DNA of 64,000 nucleotides from Cucumis sativus (Eukaryota > Streptophyta > Magnoliopsida > Cucurbitales > Cucurbitaceae), in contig NC_026660.2 in the NCBI RefSeq assembly GCF_000004075.3, positions 29,887,498 through 29,951,497 of the forward strand, read 5' to 3'. Shown here in pieces: positions 1 to 12,709 of this stretch (within the stretch, counting starts at the first letter, position 1; the number at the start of each line of letters is the position of its first letter). The position numbers and the translations under genes were made by a program. Under the pieces are notes generated by a model. It saw only the letters and a list, made by a program, of their open reading frames with translations. It ran no database searches and was not told the origin of the DNA.

Positions 1-135
1 CGCCTTTTCTGTTTTATTGGTTACAAAGCTATATATCAACAGATGAATCTCGAAGAAAAACAGTGAAAAGAATCCAGTGAACTGAAAGATCCTAAATCAG
101 ATTTCACTTTGAATTAAACCCTAGAAATTCGCAAG

Positions 136-1188
136 ATGACAGCTACAGAGAGAGAAGAAGAAGGCAATTCATCCACCACGAATATTGTAGAAATCAAGAA
201 CGAACTAGTTGAATTTGAACCAGAACCAGAACAAGAAGATATTAACGGTCTGTTGAACCTAGCGTCGAAGGATGCCTATTTCTATGATGGTCAACCTCAA
301 ATAGAGATTGAGAAGGAGGAAGATGCCGAAGAATCTGAGAGGTCAACGAAACGAATAAGAACCGCAGAACCCGACGAAGAAGAATCATCGTCGATAAAGA
401 ATGCCTCGAATTTGGATGTAAATCAACTTGAATTGGGAATCGATCCTCTTGAAGTAATGGAGGAAATCATATTGAAATACCACGACCTCATTAACGAAAT
501 ATATCAAATGTTGAAAGATGAACAGAAAGATGAACAGAAAGATAAACAGAAAGATGAACAGAAAGATGAACAGAAAGATGAACAGAAAGATGAACAGAAA
601 GATGAACAGCAAGATGAACAGAAAGATGAACAGAAAGATGAGCAGGAAGATGAGCAGGAAGATGAACAGACAGATGAACATAAGAAAGTAAAAATCCAAT
701 GGCAGAAATGGCGAGATATTCTTGACAAAGGAAATCTGATGGTTGAGGATCTGAATGGAAGTTTGAAAACGGTGGAAATAGAAATGGAATGGATGAAATC
801 CGTAGATGAATTACATAGAGAATATTCTATAAGAAAAACCCATGTTCCTGATCTACTAGCTTTACTTCGAGACATAAATGAGCGTATAGAATCATCACCT
901 AATTTCAAAGTTGTTTCAGACATGAAGAAAAGGGATGGAGTGTTAAAAATGTGTTTAGATGAACTTGAGACATCCCAGGAAGAATTGGCTGAAATGGTTG
1001 AAGTAATCCAAGAACTGAAGGAATTACATTTACAAGATGATGAAGATGATGAAGCTGTAGCAGGTAGAATACTGGAAGAAATAGGAGTTGAAGAGGTTGA
1101 AAAATTTAATGCAGAATTTGATGAAGTGCTAAAAGAAATGGATGAACTTGATGATGTGCTAAAAGAAATGGGGTATAGAACCTGCTGA
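136..1188 (+). CDS. Acidic coiled-coil protein with DEQK repeat, cluster copy 1
   Basis: Single-exon 350-residue protein of unknown function. It begins with ATG after a leader shared with copy 2. The N-terminal third is acidic (many E/D runs, with an RSTKRIR basic patch near residue 70 that might be a nuclear signal). Residues 128-183 are 14 tandem four-residue units of the DEQK type. The remainder is predicted-looking coiled coil with regularly spaced Leu/Ile, Glu and Lys, and includes a block (WQKWRDILDKGNL through EELAEM) nearly identical to the gene at 2834-3673. No enzyme motif, signal peptide or membrane segment is visible. The extreme C-terminus (last four residues) appears to be read in a shifted frame relative to copy 2. 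Weaker resemblance to the genes at 4659 and 6594 (LEEI..Y...I, ELERMK-type segments) suggests one family. Real gene likely; expression not demonstrable here. Confidence 0.7.
   Translation: MTATEREEEGNSSTTNIVEIKNELVEFEPEPEQEDINGLLNLASKDAYFYDGQPQIEIEKEEDAEESERSTKRIRTAEPDEEESSSIKNASNLDVNQLELGIDPLEVMEEIILKYHDLINEIYQMLKDEQKDEQKDKQKDEQKDEQKDEQKDEQKDEQQDEQKDEQKDEQEDEQEDEQTDEHKKVKIQWQKWRDILDKGNLMVEDLNGSLKTVEIEMEWMKSVDELHREYSIRKTHVPDLLALLRDINERIESSPNFKVVSDMKKRDGVLKMCLDELETSQEELAEMVEVIQELKELHLQDDEDDEAVAGRILEEIGVEEVEKFNAEFDEVLKEMDELDDVLKEMGYRTC
517..684 (+). repeat. 12-bp coding minisatellite (14 units)
   Basis: Fourteen in-frame units of gatgaacagaaa with a few substitutions encode DEQK, DKQK, DEQQ, DEQE, DEQT and DEHK. 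The paralogue at 2834-3673 has one unit only (3221-3229 plus flank), so the array expanded after duplication or contracted in the other copy. Confidence 0.95.
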
Positions 1189-1204
1189 AGGAACAGATCA
1201 GTAA

Positions 1205-2539
1205 GTAATGGTAGCACAAAATTTTTGCTACTTTTCTACGATTTGATCTTTCAAAATTGTTTTAGTTTTAGTTTGTTGATAGGTGAAATCTCTGTGCAAT
1301 CCTTTTCTTTTTCCTTTTCTTTTCCTCTGATTTCATTAGAAATTTTACGTTCTTTCCATTAGAAAACCCTAATTCCTGGAAAATTTGTAGTCTCTGTCCA
1401 TTTCTAGTTGTGGGTGTTCAGGATATTGATGTTTTTTTACACTATCTAAACACAATTAGTGAGTGTTTTAATCATGTCACTGAAATTTTATTGGATTGTA
1501 AATACTTTTACATTTTACTTCATTAATGGGAAGGATTTTTATAGTTTTTTTTTTGTACAATCGAAGGTAGAGGATTTGAATCCCAAATCGTTTTCATGTT
1601 ATGATTTTTATTGGGTTGGAATATGATAGATTTTGTTATTAAACTCGGGAAAGGTTTGATTTTGGGTCATGTTTTGGATTGCTTATCCAAGCATTGGAGA
1701 AAAATCTTGTGAAAGGTGTAATTTTATAATTCATTGGAAAATGTTATACAAAAAGTGAGTTTAGAGTGATAAAAAAAAATTGTAAGAAAATAAAATATTT
1801 TTGTAATTATTATGATCATTTTTCAATGTGGCACCCAAACAAATTTGTTTTTAAAAGGCATTTAGAAAAAAATATTAATGACAATTTGTGTTAAAAATAT
1901 TTTAATTTTAAAAATTGACTTTAATATCTAGGAGATTAGAACTAGAAGGATGGTTAAACTGGCCATAACTATAGCTTCTAAAGTAATTTTACAAGAAGTG
2001 CTTTAAGAAAAACAAAACAGAAAACATCTACATTTTATCATTTTAAAAAAGAATAAAAAAATCTATGATTAATAAACCTTTAAAACAATTTTAAAAAATT
2101 AATTTATCTATCAGACATAATATTGAAATGTGATAATATTAAACTTAGTTAATGAATTTTAGAATATGACTAAAAATCTAGATCTACTAATGTGAATATA
2201 AATATATCAACGTGATGAATATATTTTGAAAAATAAAATAAAATAATTTGTTTAAATTAGTAGATAAATTTTTATAAAATGGGTGATGAATTTTATCCTA
2301 TTTTTTAAATAGTTTTTATATTTTATTAATTTTAAAAATATCTCAATAAATAAGTTATTAAGTAAAATTATATAGTGATATTGTATTGTTTATTTTGATT
2401 TTTGTACTATATAGTAAAAATGTCTATACCAAAAGAAAGAAAAGAGTGAAGAGACGGTGCGCTTTTTATGCGCTTGATTTCTCGTCCCTCTCAAATGCAA
2501 AGCGAAGCGAGTGAATTGAACTCTCACTGACCCTTGCCC
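1205..2539. other. Intergenic 3' flank of copy 1
   Basis: AT-rich DNA without a supported gene. About 1250-1745 and parts of 2030-2170 align by eye with the 3' flank of copy 2 (3770-4030 and 4090-4210), so the duplicated unit includes transcribed flank as well as coding sequence. Confidence 0.6.
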
Positions 2540-2662
2540 AATGGCAATGCCAATCGTAATGGTAGAGTTGATGATATTATAGAGTTGTTTGAGAAAATGC
2601 CTTAAAGGAATGTGATTTCATGGACTTCGGTCATTGGTGGGCTTGACCATAATTGGGCTTAT
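2540..2662 (+). pseudogene. Decayed PPR-repeat fragment
   Basis: About 41 codons read as a pentatricopeptide repeat of the plant PLS type: an NGRVDDIIELFEKMP block followed by RNVISWTSVIGGLD. A TAA stop (2603-2605) replaces the residue between MP and RNV. No start, no neighbouring repeats and no mitochondrial leader are visible, so this is a relic of a PPR gene, possibly inserted with the tandem duplication. Family assignment comes from the recognisable repeat consensus. Confidence 0.75.
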
Positions 2663-2671
2663 ATGTGTTTG

Positions 2672-2691
2672 ATATATATATATATATATAA
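2672..2691. repeat. TA microsatellite
   Basis: About ten uninterrupted TA units just upstream of the duplicated leader of copy 2; it lies at or near the junction of the tandem duplication. Confidence 0.9.
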
Positions 2692-2833
2692 TTTTTTAAA
2701 GCCGTTTCTGTTCTGTAGATTACAAAGCTATATATGAACAGATGAATCTCGAAGAAAAACGGTGAAAGAATCCAGTGAACTGAAAGATCCTAAATCAGAT
2801 TTCACTTTGAATTAAACCCTAGAAATTCGCAAG

Positions 2834-3673
2834 ATGACGGTCACAGAGAGAGAAGAAGAAGGCAATTCATCCAACACTTATATTGTAGAAATCAAGAACG
2901 AACCAGTAGAATTTGTACTACTACAACAAGAAAAACAAGAAGAAATCGACGCTCTGTCGAGCGTACTGTTGAAGGGTGCCTATTTCTATGATGATCAACT
3001 TCAAATAGAGATTGAGAAGGAGGAAGATGCCGAAGAATCGGAAAGGTCAACGAAACGAATAAGAACCGCAGAATCTGACGAAGTAGAATCATCATCGATA
3101 AAGAATACAGCTAGTTTGGAGGAAAATCAACCTGAATTGGGAATCGATCCTCTTGAAGTACTGGAGGAAATCGTATTAAAATACCACGACTTCATTAACG
3201 AAATCTATCAAATGTTGAAAGATGAACAGAAGAAAGTAAAAATCCAATGGCAGAAATGGCGATATATTCTTGACAAAGGAAATCTGATAGTTGAGGATCT
3301 TACTCGAAGTTTGAAAACAGTGGAAATAGAAATGGAATGGATGAAATCCATAGATGAATTACATAGAGAATATTCTATAAGAAAAACCCATGTTCCTGAT
3401 CTATTAGCTTTACTTCGAGACATAAATGAGCGTATAGAATCATCACCTAATTTCAAAGTTGTTTCAGACATGAAGAAAAGGGATGAAGTGTTAAAAATGT
3501 GTTTAGATGAACTTGAGACATCCCAGGAAGAATTGGCTGAAATGTTTGAAGTAATCCAAGAACTCAAGGAATTAGATTTACAAGATGATGAAGCTGTAGA
3601 AGATGGAGAAGAGGAAGAAATAAAAGTTGATGCGCTTCAAAAAATTAATGAATTGCGAAAGAAATGGATATAG
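2834..3673 (+). CDS. Acidic coiled-coil protein, cluster copy 2
   Basis: Single-exon 279-residue protein, a close tandem paralogue of the gene at 136-1188 with a common offset of about 2.7 kb that includes the leader. It lacks the DEQK array, having one DEQK unit before the conserved KKVKIQWQKWR block. The N-terminus is acidic with the same RSTKRIR basic patch; the rest is coiled-coil-like. The frame ends with LRKKWI; a +1 reading of the same DNA would continue to a TDQ-stop ending (3697-3699) that copy 1 DNA can also encode, so the current C-terminus is probably a frameshift product. Function unknown. Divergence is concentrated in the acidic N-terminal part and the C-terminal 40 residues; the central block is strongly conserved, which argues for some constraint. 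Confidence 0.7.
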   Translation: MTVTEREEEGNSSNTYIVEIKNEPVEFVLLQQEKQEEIDALSSVLLKGAYFYDDQLQIEIEKEEDAEESERSTKRIRTAESDEVESSSIKNTASLEENQPELGIDPLEVLEEIVLKYHDFINEIYQMLKDEQKKVKIQWQKWRYILDKGNLIVEDLTRSLKTVEIEMEWMKSIDELHREYSIRKTHVPDLLALLRDINERIESSPNFKVVSDMKKRDEVLKMCLDELETSQEELAEMFEVIQELKELDLQDDEAVEDGEEEEIKVDALQKINELRKKWI

Positions 3674-3699
3674 AACTTGATGGAGAAACAGATCAGTAA

Positions 3700-4658
3700 G
3701 CAATGGTAGCACAAATTTTTTGCAACTTTTCTACAATTTGATCTTTCAAAATTGTTTTAGTTTGTTGATAGGTGAAATCTCTGTACAATCCTTTTCTTTT
3801 CCTCTGATTTCATTAGAAATTTTACTTTCTTTCCATCAGAAAACTCCACTTCCTGGAAAATCAGTAGTCTCTGTCCACTTTTAATTGAGATGTTTATTGA
3901 GTTGAAATATGATGTGTTTTGTTATTCAACTTCTGAAAGGTTTGATTTTGGGTATGGTTTGGATTACTTATCTAAGCATTGGAGAAAGATATTGTGAAAA
4001 GTTCAATTTTATAATTAATTGGAAAATGATATCCAAAAAGTGAGCTTGGAGTGGTAAAAAAATGTTGTAAGAAAAAAAAATTAAGCTCTCAATTTTGTGA
4101 TTAATAAACCTCTAACATAACCGAAAAAATATTAATCTATCTATGAAACTATTTTATGTAATGTGATAATATTAAACATCAAATTTGTAACTAATGAGTT
4201 AATGAATTTTAGAATAGGACTAAAAATGTATGATAGCTTGAAGACTTATTTACCATAAAGCTAATCTTTCATTAAATAAATTGTTAACTTAATAAGTTAA
4301 CAATTTATTATTTATTATTACAATAATGACAATTTATTGTTTATTTTTACATTTTTGTAGATTTTCTACTATATAGTAAAATAATTATCATGCATTTTTT
4401 TAAAGATCGGATTCCCATTATTACAGCAACTTAATTAGTATCAAATCATTAATTTTGTATCGATTTATTGTGCTACTTTCAAAAGCAATTTAATTGGAAG
4501 TTTATGAAATTCATCAATTTACTAAACATAATGTTTAAAAATAAATTATTTGATTGGTAAATATTAATTTATTTTCATAATTCTTGAGAAGGCATATTGA
4601 CTTTGTGGAAATCGGTTAGTTCCAAATTTCTCTTTAAATATTGAGACGAAAACTGCAT
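3700..4658. other. Intergenic 3' flank of copy 2
   Basis: AT-rich DNA. The first 500 bases are homologous to the 3' flank of copy 1; the rest shows no gene. A short TTAACTT/AATTTATTA-rich segment near 4270-4340 is simple sequence. Confidence 0.6.
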
Positions 4659-5465
4659 ATGATGAAGTTGGAAACAATCAATATGGTTAACGCCTTCGAA
4701 TTTAGTCGTTACTATGACAAAGAAAAGGCGATGGACGACTCTCCGATGGATTTAGATCCGAAATCCAAGAACAAACAAGTGGATCATCATTTGCAGTCAA
4801 ACGATCGGGAATGGGAACAGAAAGCTCAAGATCTTATTGATAATCAACTAGAGGATCATCTGAAAATAAGAAAGGAAGTTGATCAAGATCTGCATCCATC
4901 GCATCCGCCTGTATCATCGAAAATGGCGAATCTGGTAGGAAGAGAAAGGAAGGATCGTGAAGCGGAATCTTGTAAACGAATGAGGATGACAGAATCGTCG
5001 TCAGACCCATCTGCGGAGTCTCTGAAATTAATCGAGGAAATAGTGAAAATGTACGGTAAACACGTGGATCATCTGATTCGAGAGGTGAGAAACGGAGTGA
5101 AAGATGATATGGTATGGAGTTTTAATCTACATAAGTACGGGGTGATTGATGAAACATTTGGGGAGAAAGTGAGGCGTTTGGGGTGTGAATTAGAACGAAT
5201 GAAGCATGATGAGAAACAATACAGGGATTATATATACATAGAACCACGTATTATGCAAATAATGACATTCATGTTAAAGGTTCATGAAATATTTGATCCA
5301 CATTCAAAAGGTTGCGAGAAAGAAAAACAGAAATGCTATGAAATGTGTAGTTTGGATCGATACAGAAGAGAGGTTGATGGAATGAGATGGAGAGTTGAGA
5401 TGCTGAAAGACCTCAAGACTTACCGGAAGGAGGAGGAGGAAATACGGAGGTTTTTCAAATTCTGA
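4659..5465 (+). CDS. Coiled-coil protein of the same cluster, copy 3
   Basis: Single-exon 268-residue protein; the first in-frame ATG is 4659. It has an acidic N-terminal region, a LHPSHPPVSSK segment (about residues 82-92), a KRMRMTESS basic/serine patch, then a helical domain beginning SLKLIEEIVKMYGK that parallels PLEVMEEIILKYHD in copies 1 and 2, and an ELERMK motif parallel to VEIEMEWMK. Identity to copies 1 and 2 is low, so it is an old paralogue. The same LHPSHPPVSSK and KRMRMTESS DNA recurs in the broken minus-strand copy at about 12,000-12,709, which proves the segment is a family trait. No catalytic motif or targeting signal is visible; function unknown. Confidence 0.65.
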   Translation: MMKLETINMVNAFEFSRYYDKEKAMDDSPMDLDPKSKNKQVDHHLQSNDREWEQKAQDLIDNQLEDHLKIRKEVDQDLHPSHPPVSSKMANLVGRERKDREAESCKRMRMTESSSDPSAESLKLIEEIVKMYGKHVDHLIREVRNGVKDDMVWSFNLHKYGVIDETFGEKVRRLGCELERMKHDEKQYRDYIYIEPRIMQIMTFMLKVHEIFDPHSKGCEKEKQKCYEMCSLDRYRREVDGMRWRVEMLKDLKTYRKEEEEIRRFFKF

Positions 5466-6593
5466 AAACCACACAACAATTTCTTCTTCTTCTTCTTTCC
5501 AAATCTTCTTTTTTTTCTTTCTTTTTAGGTTTTCTTTTATGAACGGTCTCAATTCATCAATGCTTCTTGTCACAAAATGCTGTATTAATAAATAAATAAA
5601 TGAACAATTTTAGTATAAACTTTTGTTTCCTTTTTAATTCTTTTGAGTAAATTCATTATTTTCTTTGCCAATTGTTTACATTCATTTATTTTAGTTCATT
5701 AATTAAATTAAACCATCCAGAAGAACCAATGTCAAAACTCTTAATTTCATTTTTACCATAATTTGTTTCAATTATTTGGTTAATTTTATTTGATTAACTG
5801 AATCCGAAGAATTAAAAACCAATTCGAAACTTTCACTTTCCTAAATATTTCATTGGAAAATCAAGATGTAAAATCTTTGTGACTAAAATTGTAATATATT
5901 AACATCTATAAACTAAAATTGAAATAAATAAACAATAGCTATGTGATGTGAAAAGAAAAAAAAAAAAAAAGATCTTTTATCTAAGTTGCTTCTTCTTGAT
6001 GTTGTTCTTAATTAAGCATTGAATTGTCCCAATTGAAAACATTCCAAAATTTGAAAAATATAACTGTGCAATTTAATCCAAATTTATGTTCGTATTTGAA
6101 AAAAGGCAACAATATTAGCATTGCTTTGTACAATGGTCACGACGTCGTTTCATGGATGACAATTCAACTTCTAATTTATGGTGCAAAATGATCTCTCTAA
6201 TCAATCATCGCTGCTCTACAAATTTATATACCATAGTCTTCTCTTTGACTAACAATAAAATGAAAAAGAACTACGATGGTATATTATATTATAAATACAA
6301 GAAAAACTACGTTCAAATTTTTATATTAGTTATTTTGAGTCACCATAATTTCAATATGATTTAGAATTAATTGTGTATTGTAATTTATAGGAATTAACCT
6401 TTTGCACAAATAATTTAAGCTTTAAGCAATTTTGAAGTCACAAATAATAAGAGTAATAAATAAATAAATAAAAGAGGGGTTTTAACAAAGTTAGTAAGCC
6501 GTTGTGAGATTTGTAGGCTATAAAAGGGGAAGAAAAAGAAAAGGAATTTGAATAATTTGAATGAGCAAACGGCCCAACAGATTTCGAATCTGA
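5466..6593. other. Intergenic, nothing recognised
   Basis: AT-rich sequence with a TTCTTC run after the stop of copy 3, an A17 tract near 5955 and no supported gene. A 70-codon open frame at 6152-6364 has no recognisable features. Confidence 0.6.
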
Positions 6594-8006
6594 ATGACTT
6601 CTCAAACTTTCAAATCATCGCCATCTTCGGACCATTTAACTACAGACGCCTTCCTTATTTCAGGCTTCGAGAGAGACACACCACGATCCGCACGGAATTG
6701 TTTGAGATTGGTTAATAATTCAAACATGATTGTTCATGAATTCAGTGACGAAGAAGACAACCTTCCCTGTAATCAATTCAAAGAAGACCACCGTAATCAT
6801 TTCAGTGAAGCACGCCATGAGTTGAATAGAGACAAATTAATCAGTCGACTTCTTCGAAGTGTTCACCAAGACAAAGATGTTCTGAAACGCGGTCAAAATC
6901 GGGAAGATAATGTAATGATAGGGTGTGGGGAGTCAGATCCTGAATTGGAGGCACAACAGGATGATATGCCCCGAGGTTTGGATGCAGAGGAACAAATCCA
7001 CCGCGGATTCAAGCGGAAGCAGCCCCTTGAAAAAGGAAATCAGAGATGTTTCCTTCGAGATCCATTTTATAATCCTCAATATGATGTCGAGGAAGAGGAA
7101 GATATCCTCCGCCGGTTGGAATTAGATAGTGAATTCAAGACAGAACCAGAACAGAACGATAACGAGGAAGATGAAGATATCCTTCGCCGGTTGGAATTAG
7201 ACAATGAAATGGGGGATGATAACAGGAAAGAGGAAGAAGAAATTCTCATTCAATTGCACGAATCATTCATAGAGTCGGCGCTCCGTCAATTCAAAGAACA
7301 ATCAGAACCGCATATACGTTCGACTTCTCTCCAAAGGCTTCCAGACAGAGAAAGCAATATCGAAATCAAGCTGCAGAGAATGGACGAAGCTATTGAGAAA
7401 GATGCATCGCAGCCAGATAATATCAAGGAAGACAAACATCCACTCATTCAGTTCATGAAGTCAGTTCCTGAAGCCATGAACACTGCAGACTATAACGAAC
7501 AAAAAAATCTGCCCGTAGGTCTAAATTACGGATTGAAGCAGAAAACGATGTTGAAAACGCTTCTAGATCTGGAGGAAATCGGGCTGGAATTCTATATATT
7601 CATTGAAGATATAATCCCAATGTTGAATTTGAATGACGATGGTGATGATAAAGAGAAAGTTAGATCCAAACTTGAAGATAAGTTGAAATATGTTGAAAAG
7701 GTGAAGGATCTGCTTCTAACTTCATCTAAAACTGTGAACGAAGTGATAAATGAACTGGAACGCATGAAGAAGAAGGATGAAGAAAAAACAGAAAACATAC
7801 CTGAAATTTTAGCTCAACTCATGGAGTTCAATGCATATTTGGTAGAACGTTCATTCCACCACGGCATTGGCTTTGTGTTTGATAAAAATTATACAAAAAC
7901 TGAATTATGTGTGAAAGAGCTTAATCGATCAAGGGAAAAGCTGGAGATTATCCTGAGGGGATTGGAGAGAATGATAAAACGAGAGATTGACGAGTATGAG
8001 AGATGA
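6594..8006 (+). CDS. Coiled-coil protein of the same cluster, copy 4 (longest)
   Basis: Single-exon 470-residue protein starting at ATG 6594. The middle carries an internal 25-residue duplication around EDILRRLELD (DNA period 75 bases, near 7101 and 7176). The C-terminal 160 residues form a helical domain: LLDLEEIGLEFYIFIEDI, ELERMKKKDEE, LMEFNAYLVERS and SREKLEIILRGLERMIKREI. This domain matches, in order, segments of the two broken minus-strand copies at 12,000-13,390 and more weakly copies 1-3. Strongly acidic overall, no signal peptide, no membrane segment, no known catalytic residues. Function unknown; the architecture (variable acidic N-terminus plus a conserved helical C-terminal domain) suggests a protein-interaction role, which is inference. 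Confidence 0.7.
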   Translation: MTSQTFKSSPSSDHLTTDAFLISGFERDTPRSARNCLRLVNNSNMIVHEFSDEEDNLPCNQFKEDHRNHFSEARHELNRDKLISRLLRSVHQDKDVLKRGQNREDNVMIGCGESDPELEAQQDDMPRGLDAEEQIHRGFKRKQPLEKGNQRCFLRDPFYNPQYDVEEEEDILRRLELDSEFKTEPEQNDNEEDEDILRRLELDNEMGDDNRKEEEEILIQLHESFIESALRQFKEQSEPHIRSTSLQRLPDRESNIEIKLQRMDEAIEKDASQPDNIKEDKHPLIQFMKSVPEAMNTADYNEQKNLPVGLNYGLKQKTMLKTLLDLEEIGLEFYIFIEDIIPMLNLNDDGDDKEKVRSKLEDKLKYVEKVKDLLLTSSKTVNEVINELERMKKKDEEKTENIPEILAQLMEFNAYLVERSFHHGIGFVFDKNYTKTELCVKELNRSREKLEIILRGLERMIKREIDEYER

Positions 8007-8817
8007 ATCGGGTTAGTTCTTCTATTAATTTAAATTTCTAATTTTGTTTATTATTAGCTTGAGGATGTGTTTATTTTACTTTCATTTTAGAATCATTTTC
8101 GAATGTTTATTTACATTTCTATTCGATTTGAGTATTTTTATATATCAAACAAATAGATCATAAATTTGATATATCATTTTAACATGTAATAATTAAATAT
8201 TCGTTTAGCATTTAGTTTTTGTACGTAGGAAGAAATAATATTAATATTTAATAAAATTAATTAAAAATAAAGTTGACTTAAAAATTATAAAAATTGAGTT
8301 GTTTCCTACCAAATATAATTTTCATTTTGCATTTAGTTTTTGCACTAAATAATTTATTAAAATTTTGAAAACGAGTACAAAATCACAAAATAAATTATAA
8401 TAATTAAATTTATAACACACTTTTTTATTTTATTTGAAATAGATTATTTTTGCTATATTTACACAATTATAAATATTAAAGACATTTTTACAAAATACCT
8501 AAACTAATTTGCTATCTAATGTATTTTATTTTAATTGGTATATTGTTTTAGATATATGGTTACAATTTCACGATAAGATTTTATGTACATTAGTAGTTTA
8601 ATTTCAGTTTAATAATATAATAAAATATATTATAATGTACAATATTATCTAAAAAGTAATTAAATTAATCCATTATTATTGGAACTTTTAATTTTAGTAC
8701 TCCTAAATTTAATTTACTAATTAAATATATTTAATATCTTATTAACAAATTAGTTAATAAATTAGGTAAATAAAGGTGAAAAAAGAAAAAAAAAATCGGG
8801 AAAACTTTGACCCACAA
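8007..8817. other. Intergenic AT-rich spacer
   Basis: Very AT-rich, no coding signal. It separates copy 4 from the eL32 promoter. Confidence 0.6.
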
Positions 8818-8826
8818 AAACCCTAA
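8818..8826 (+). promoter_or_regulatory. Telo-box in eL32 promoter
   Basis: AAACCCTAA, the telo-box typical of plant ribosomal protein promoters, about 300 bases before the eL32 start codon and shortly before a TATATGAATATAAA stretch (8852-8866). Confidence 0.7.
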
Positions 8827-9121
8827 TGCCGCAACCCATCCACCGTACCTCTTATATGAATATAAACCAAAAGTTTTGAGGTTCGAGTACGGCGGGTCTT
8901 CGGAAGTAAGCTCGGAATCCTATTACCGGTACTTCTATCTCCCTCCCTATCTATTAATGTGCTTTTGATTTCTAGCGTCTATTCTGAGTAGTTTGGTCAA
9001 GTCGAGTAGGCGACTCATTGTTTCTGTAGTTTTTATTTTTGTCGAATCAGTATTTGTTGCATTCAGTCATCCGGGAACCGAGAAATCTGTTTGGTTTAAA
9101 GTTTACAGGAACTAAGAAGAT

Positions 9122-10910
<1,789 letters not shown>

Positions 10911-11999
10911 GCCTAGGTCCTCTTTTTGTCTTATTAGTGATGTCTTTTTATTACCCTCTCTTGCGAACTAGCAACATTAACTTTTGCGGTATTTCTATTC
11001 TACCTGATGTCTTTTACTTAACTAAGGATTTCTAATTCCATTGTCATTTTTGGTTAGCCCAACAGGCGGATCAGCTTGATTGCTCTTATTTTGGCAGTTT
11101 CCTTTTCTAGTCTGAGATTCGTTAGGCTAGAGTGCTTTTTAGACAGAGTAGTAGTCTGCTGATCCCTCTTCTCTCTTCCTTAATTTTGACAGAAAACGCT
11201 TTTGTTCCTAAAAAAAATTCTTGGAAGCAACAATTTAGGCCTTGTTTATTGTTCCGTAAGAAAATTGGTGGAATTCTAATGAAATTCCAATGATAGATCA
11301 ATGTTGTTTCTGTTATGGTTTTCAGTAATGGCGAACCATATAAACTTCAATATATGTATTGAAGATTTCCAACATAAAATCTGATAAAGGTGATCTTATT
11401 TATTAAGATTGCTACACTTCCACATCAAAATTAGATGTAGTACTAAATTCTTTTTTCTTTGCTTTAGTGCCTATTGTTGTTCAAAAAGTAGTTGGGGGGA
11501 GGAAGGTGCATATTGGGTCATAGCACAATGGTGTTGATTGCTATCTACTCTCAATTGGATGGCGGCTTTCAATGCCAGTGTGGAGAGCAAATCTTTTAAA
11601 TGAGTATTTTGAGTAATCAATCCACAACTTATTAGTTCAAGAAACTAAACTTATAACTGATTAATTGAATTCATAATTCAAACCTAAATTTGGTCCTTTA
11701 AAAATCAATTTTTATCTTTACTTTATAAAAAAATAGGGGAATGATTTTAAATTCAACACAAATAATTTAAACCATTTTAATTAAAATCCCTCCAAAATAT
11801 AAAATTATTTGAAGTTTAGCTTTAGGCTAAGTCCATTGATATATATACTGACGTAGTTAAAGAGAAATAACATCCATTCCATTTTTCACTCTTTGCAAAA
11901 TTTGAAAATTTTACGTGAAATCATATTTTAATTAAAACCACAAAAATCTCTACTAACACAAAAAAAGAGTATTAAATTAGAAACTGATGTTTTATTTTA
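10911..11999. other. 3' flank of eL32 and spacer
   Basis: The first 300 bases are probably eL32 3' UTR. The remainder is AT-rich with no recognised gene, RNA or element. Confidence 0.55.
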
Positions 12000-12709
12000 A
12001 TTATGTCTCTTTCCAATAATTTCTCTCTTAAATATCTCTCTGATTTTGATCTGCTTCGCTTTCTCTTCGCGAGGATGCGTCTCATGATTCTCCAGTGGAT
12101 AATCATCAAGTTTTCCCTCAATTCATTAAGCCTTCATAACGATAACTCAGCACTACGATGTTTAAACAGACACCCAATGCCTGATCGTTCTACTAATTCT
12201 GCACTAAACTCCATCAATTGAACACGAATTTCAATTTCATGAATGTTACGATTTTGATTTTGGTCACCTAATTTTCCACCATTGTTCTTGTGGATGAATT
12301 CCAGTAATTTCCCCACGATCTTAGAGGAAGTCATCCATTTTTACGAATCTCACCACTGTCTCCATACCATTAATTATTTCAACTTTCACTCCATTTTTCA
12401 CCTCTCGAATCAGATGATCCACGCGTTTACCCTACATTTTCACTATTTCAGAGACTACGAAGATGGGTCTGACGATTCTGTCATTCTCATTCGTTTCCAT
12501 GATTCCGCTTCAGGATTATCCTTCCACCTTTCTCTTCCTTCCAGATTCCCCCTTTTCGATGATACAGGCGGATGCGATGGATGCAGATCTTCTTCAACTT
12601 TCTGATTATTTCATTTCAGGTGCTCATTTGGCTGGTTATCATCATCTTGAACGAGATTTTCGTGATTTTCTTCGCAATGGCTTTCTGCAATGTCTGACTG
12701 GACGAACAA
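12000..12709 (-). pseudogene. Broken copy of the coiled-coil family (unit B)
   Basis: Read on the minus strand from 12,709 down, this follows copy 3 in order: a QSD...DNQ..EHLK region, then EEDLHPSHPPVSSK and KRMRMTESSDPSS, then stops at 12,455-12,457 and 12,432-12,434, then GKRVDHLIREVKNGVK in line with GKHVDHLIREVRNGVK of copy 3. Farther on it resembles copy 4: VQLMEFSAELVERSGIG, a stop, and LNELRENLMII. Several stops and frame changes make a functional product very unlikely. Confidence 0.85.

Noticed and set aside
385-1217. Long minus-strand open frames opposite copy 1 (FIFL and SFCSS repeats)
   Set aside because: They are the antisense reading of the 12-bp repeat, which has no stops in several frames; composition is pure repeat and the sense gene is paralogue-supported.
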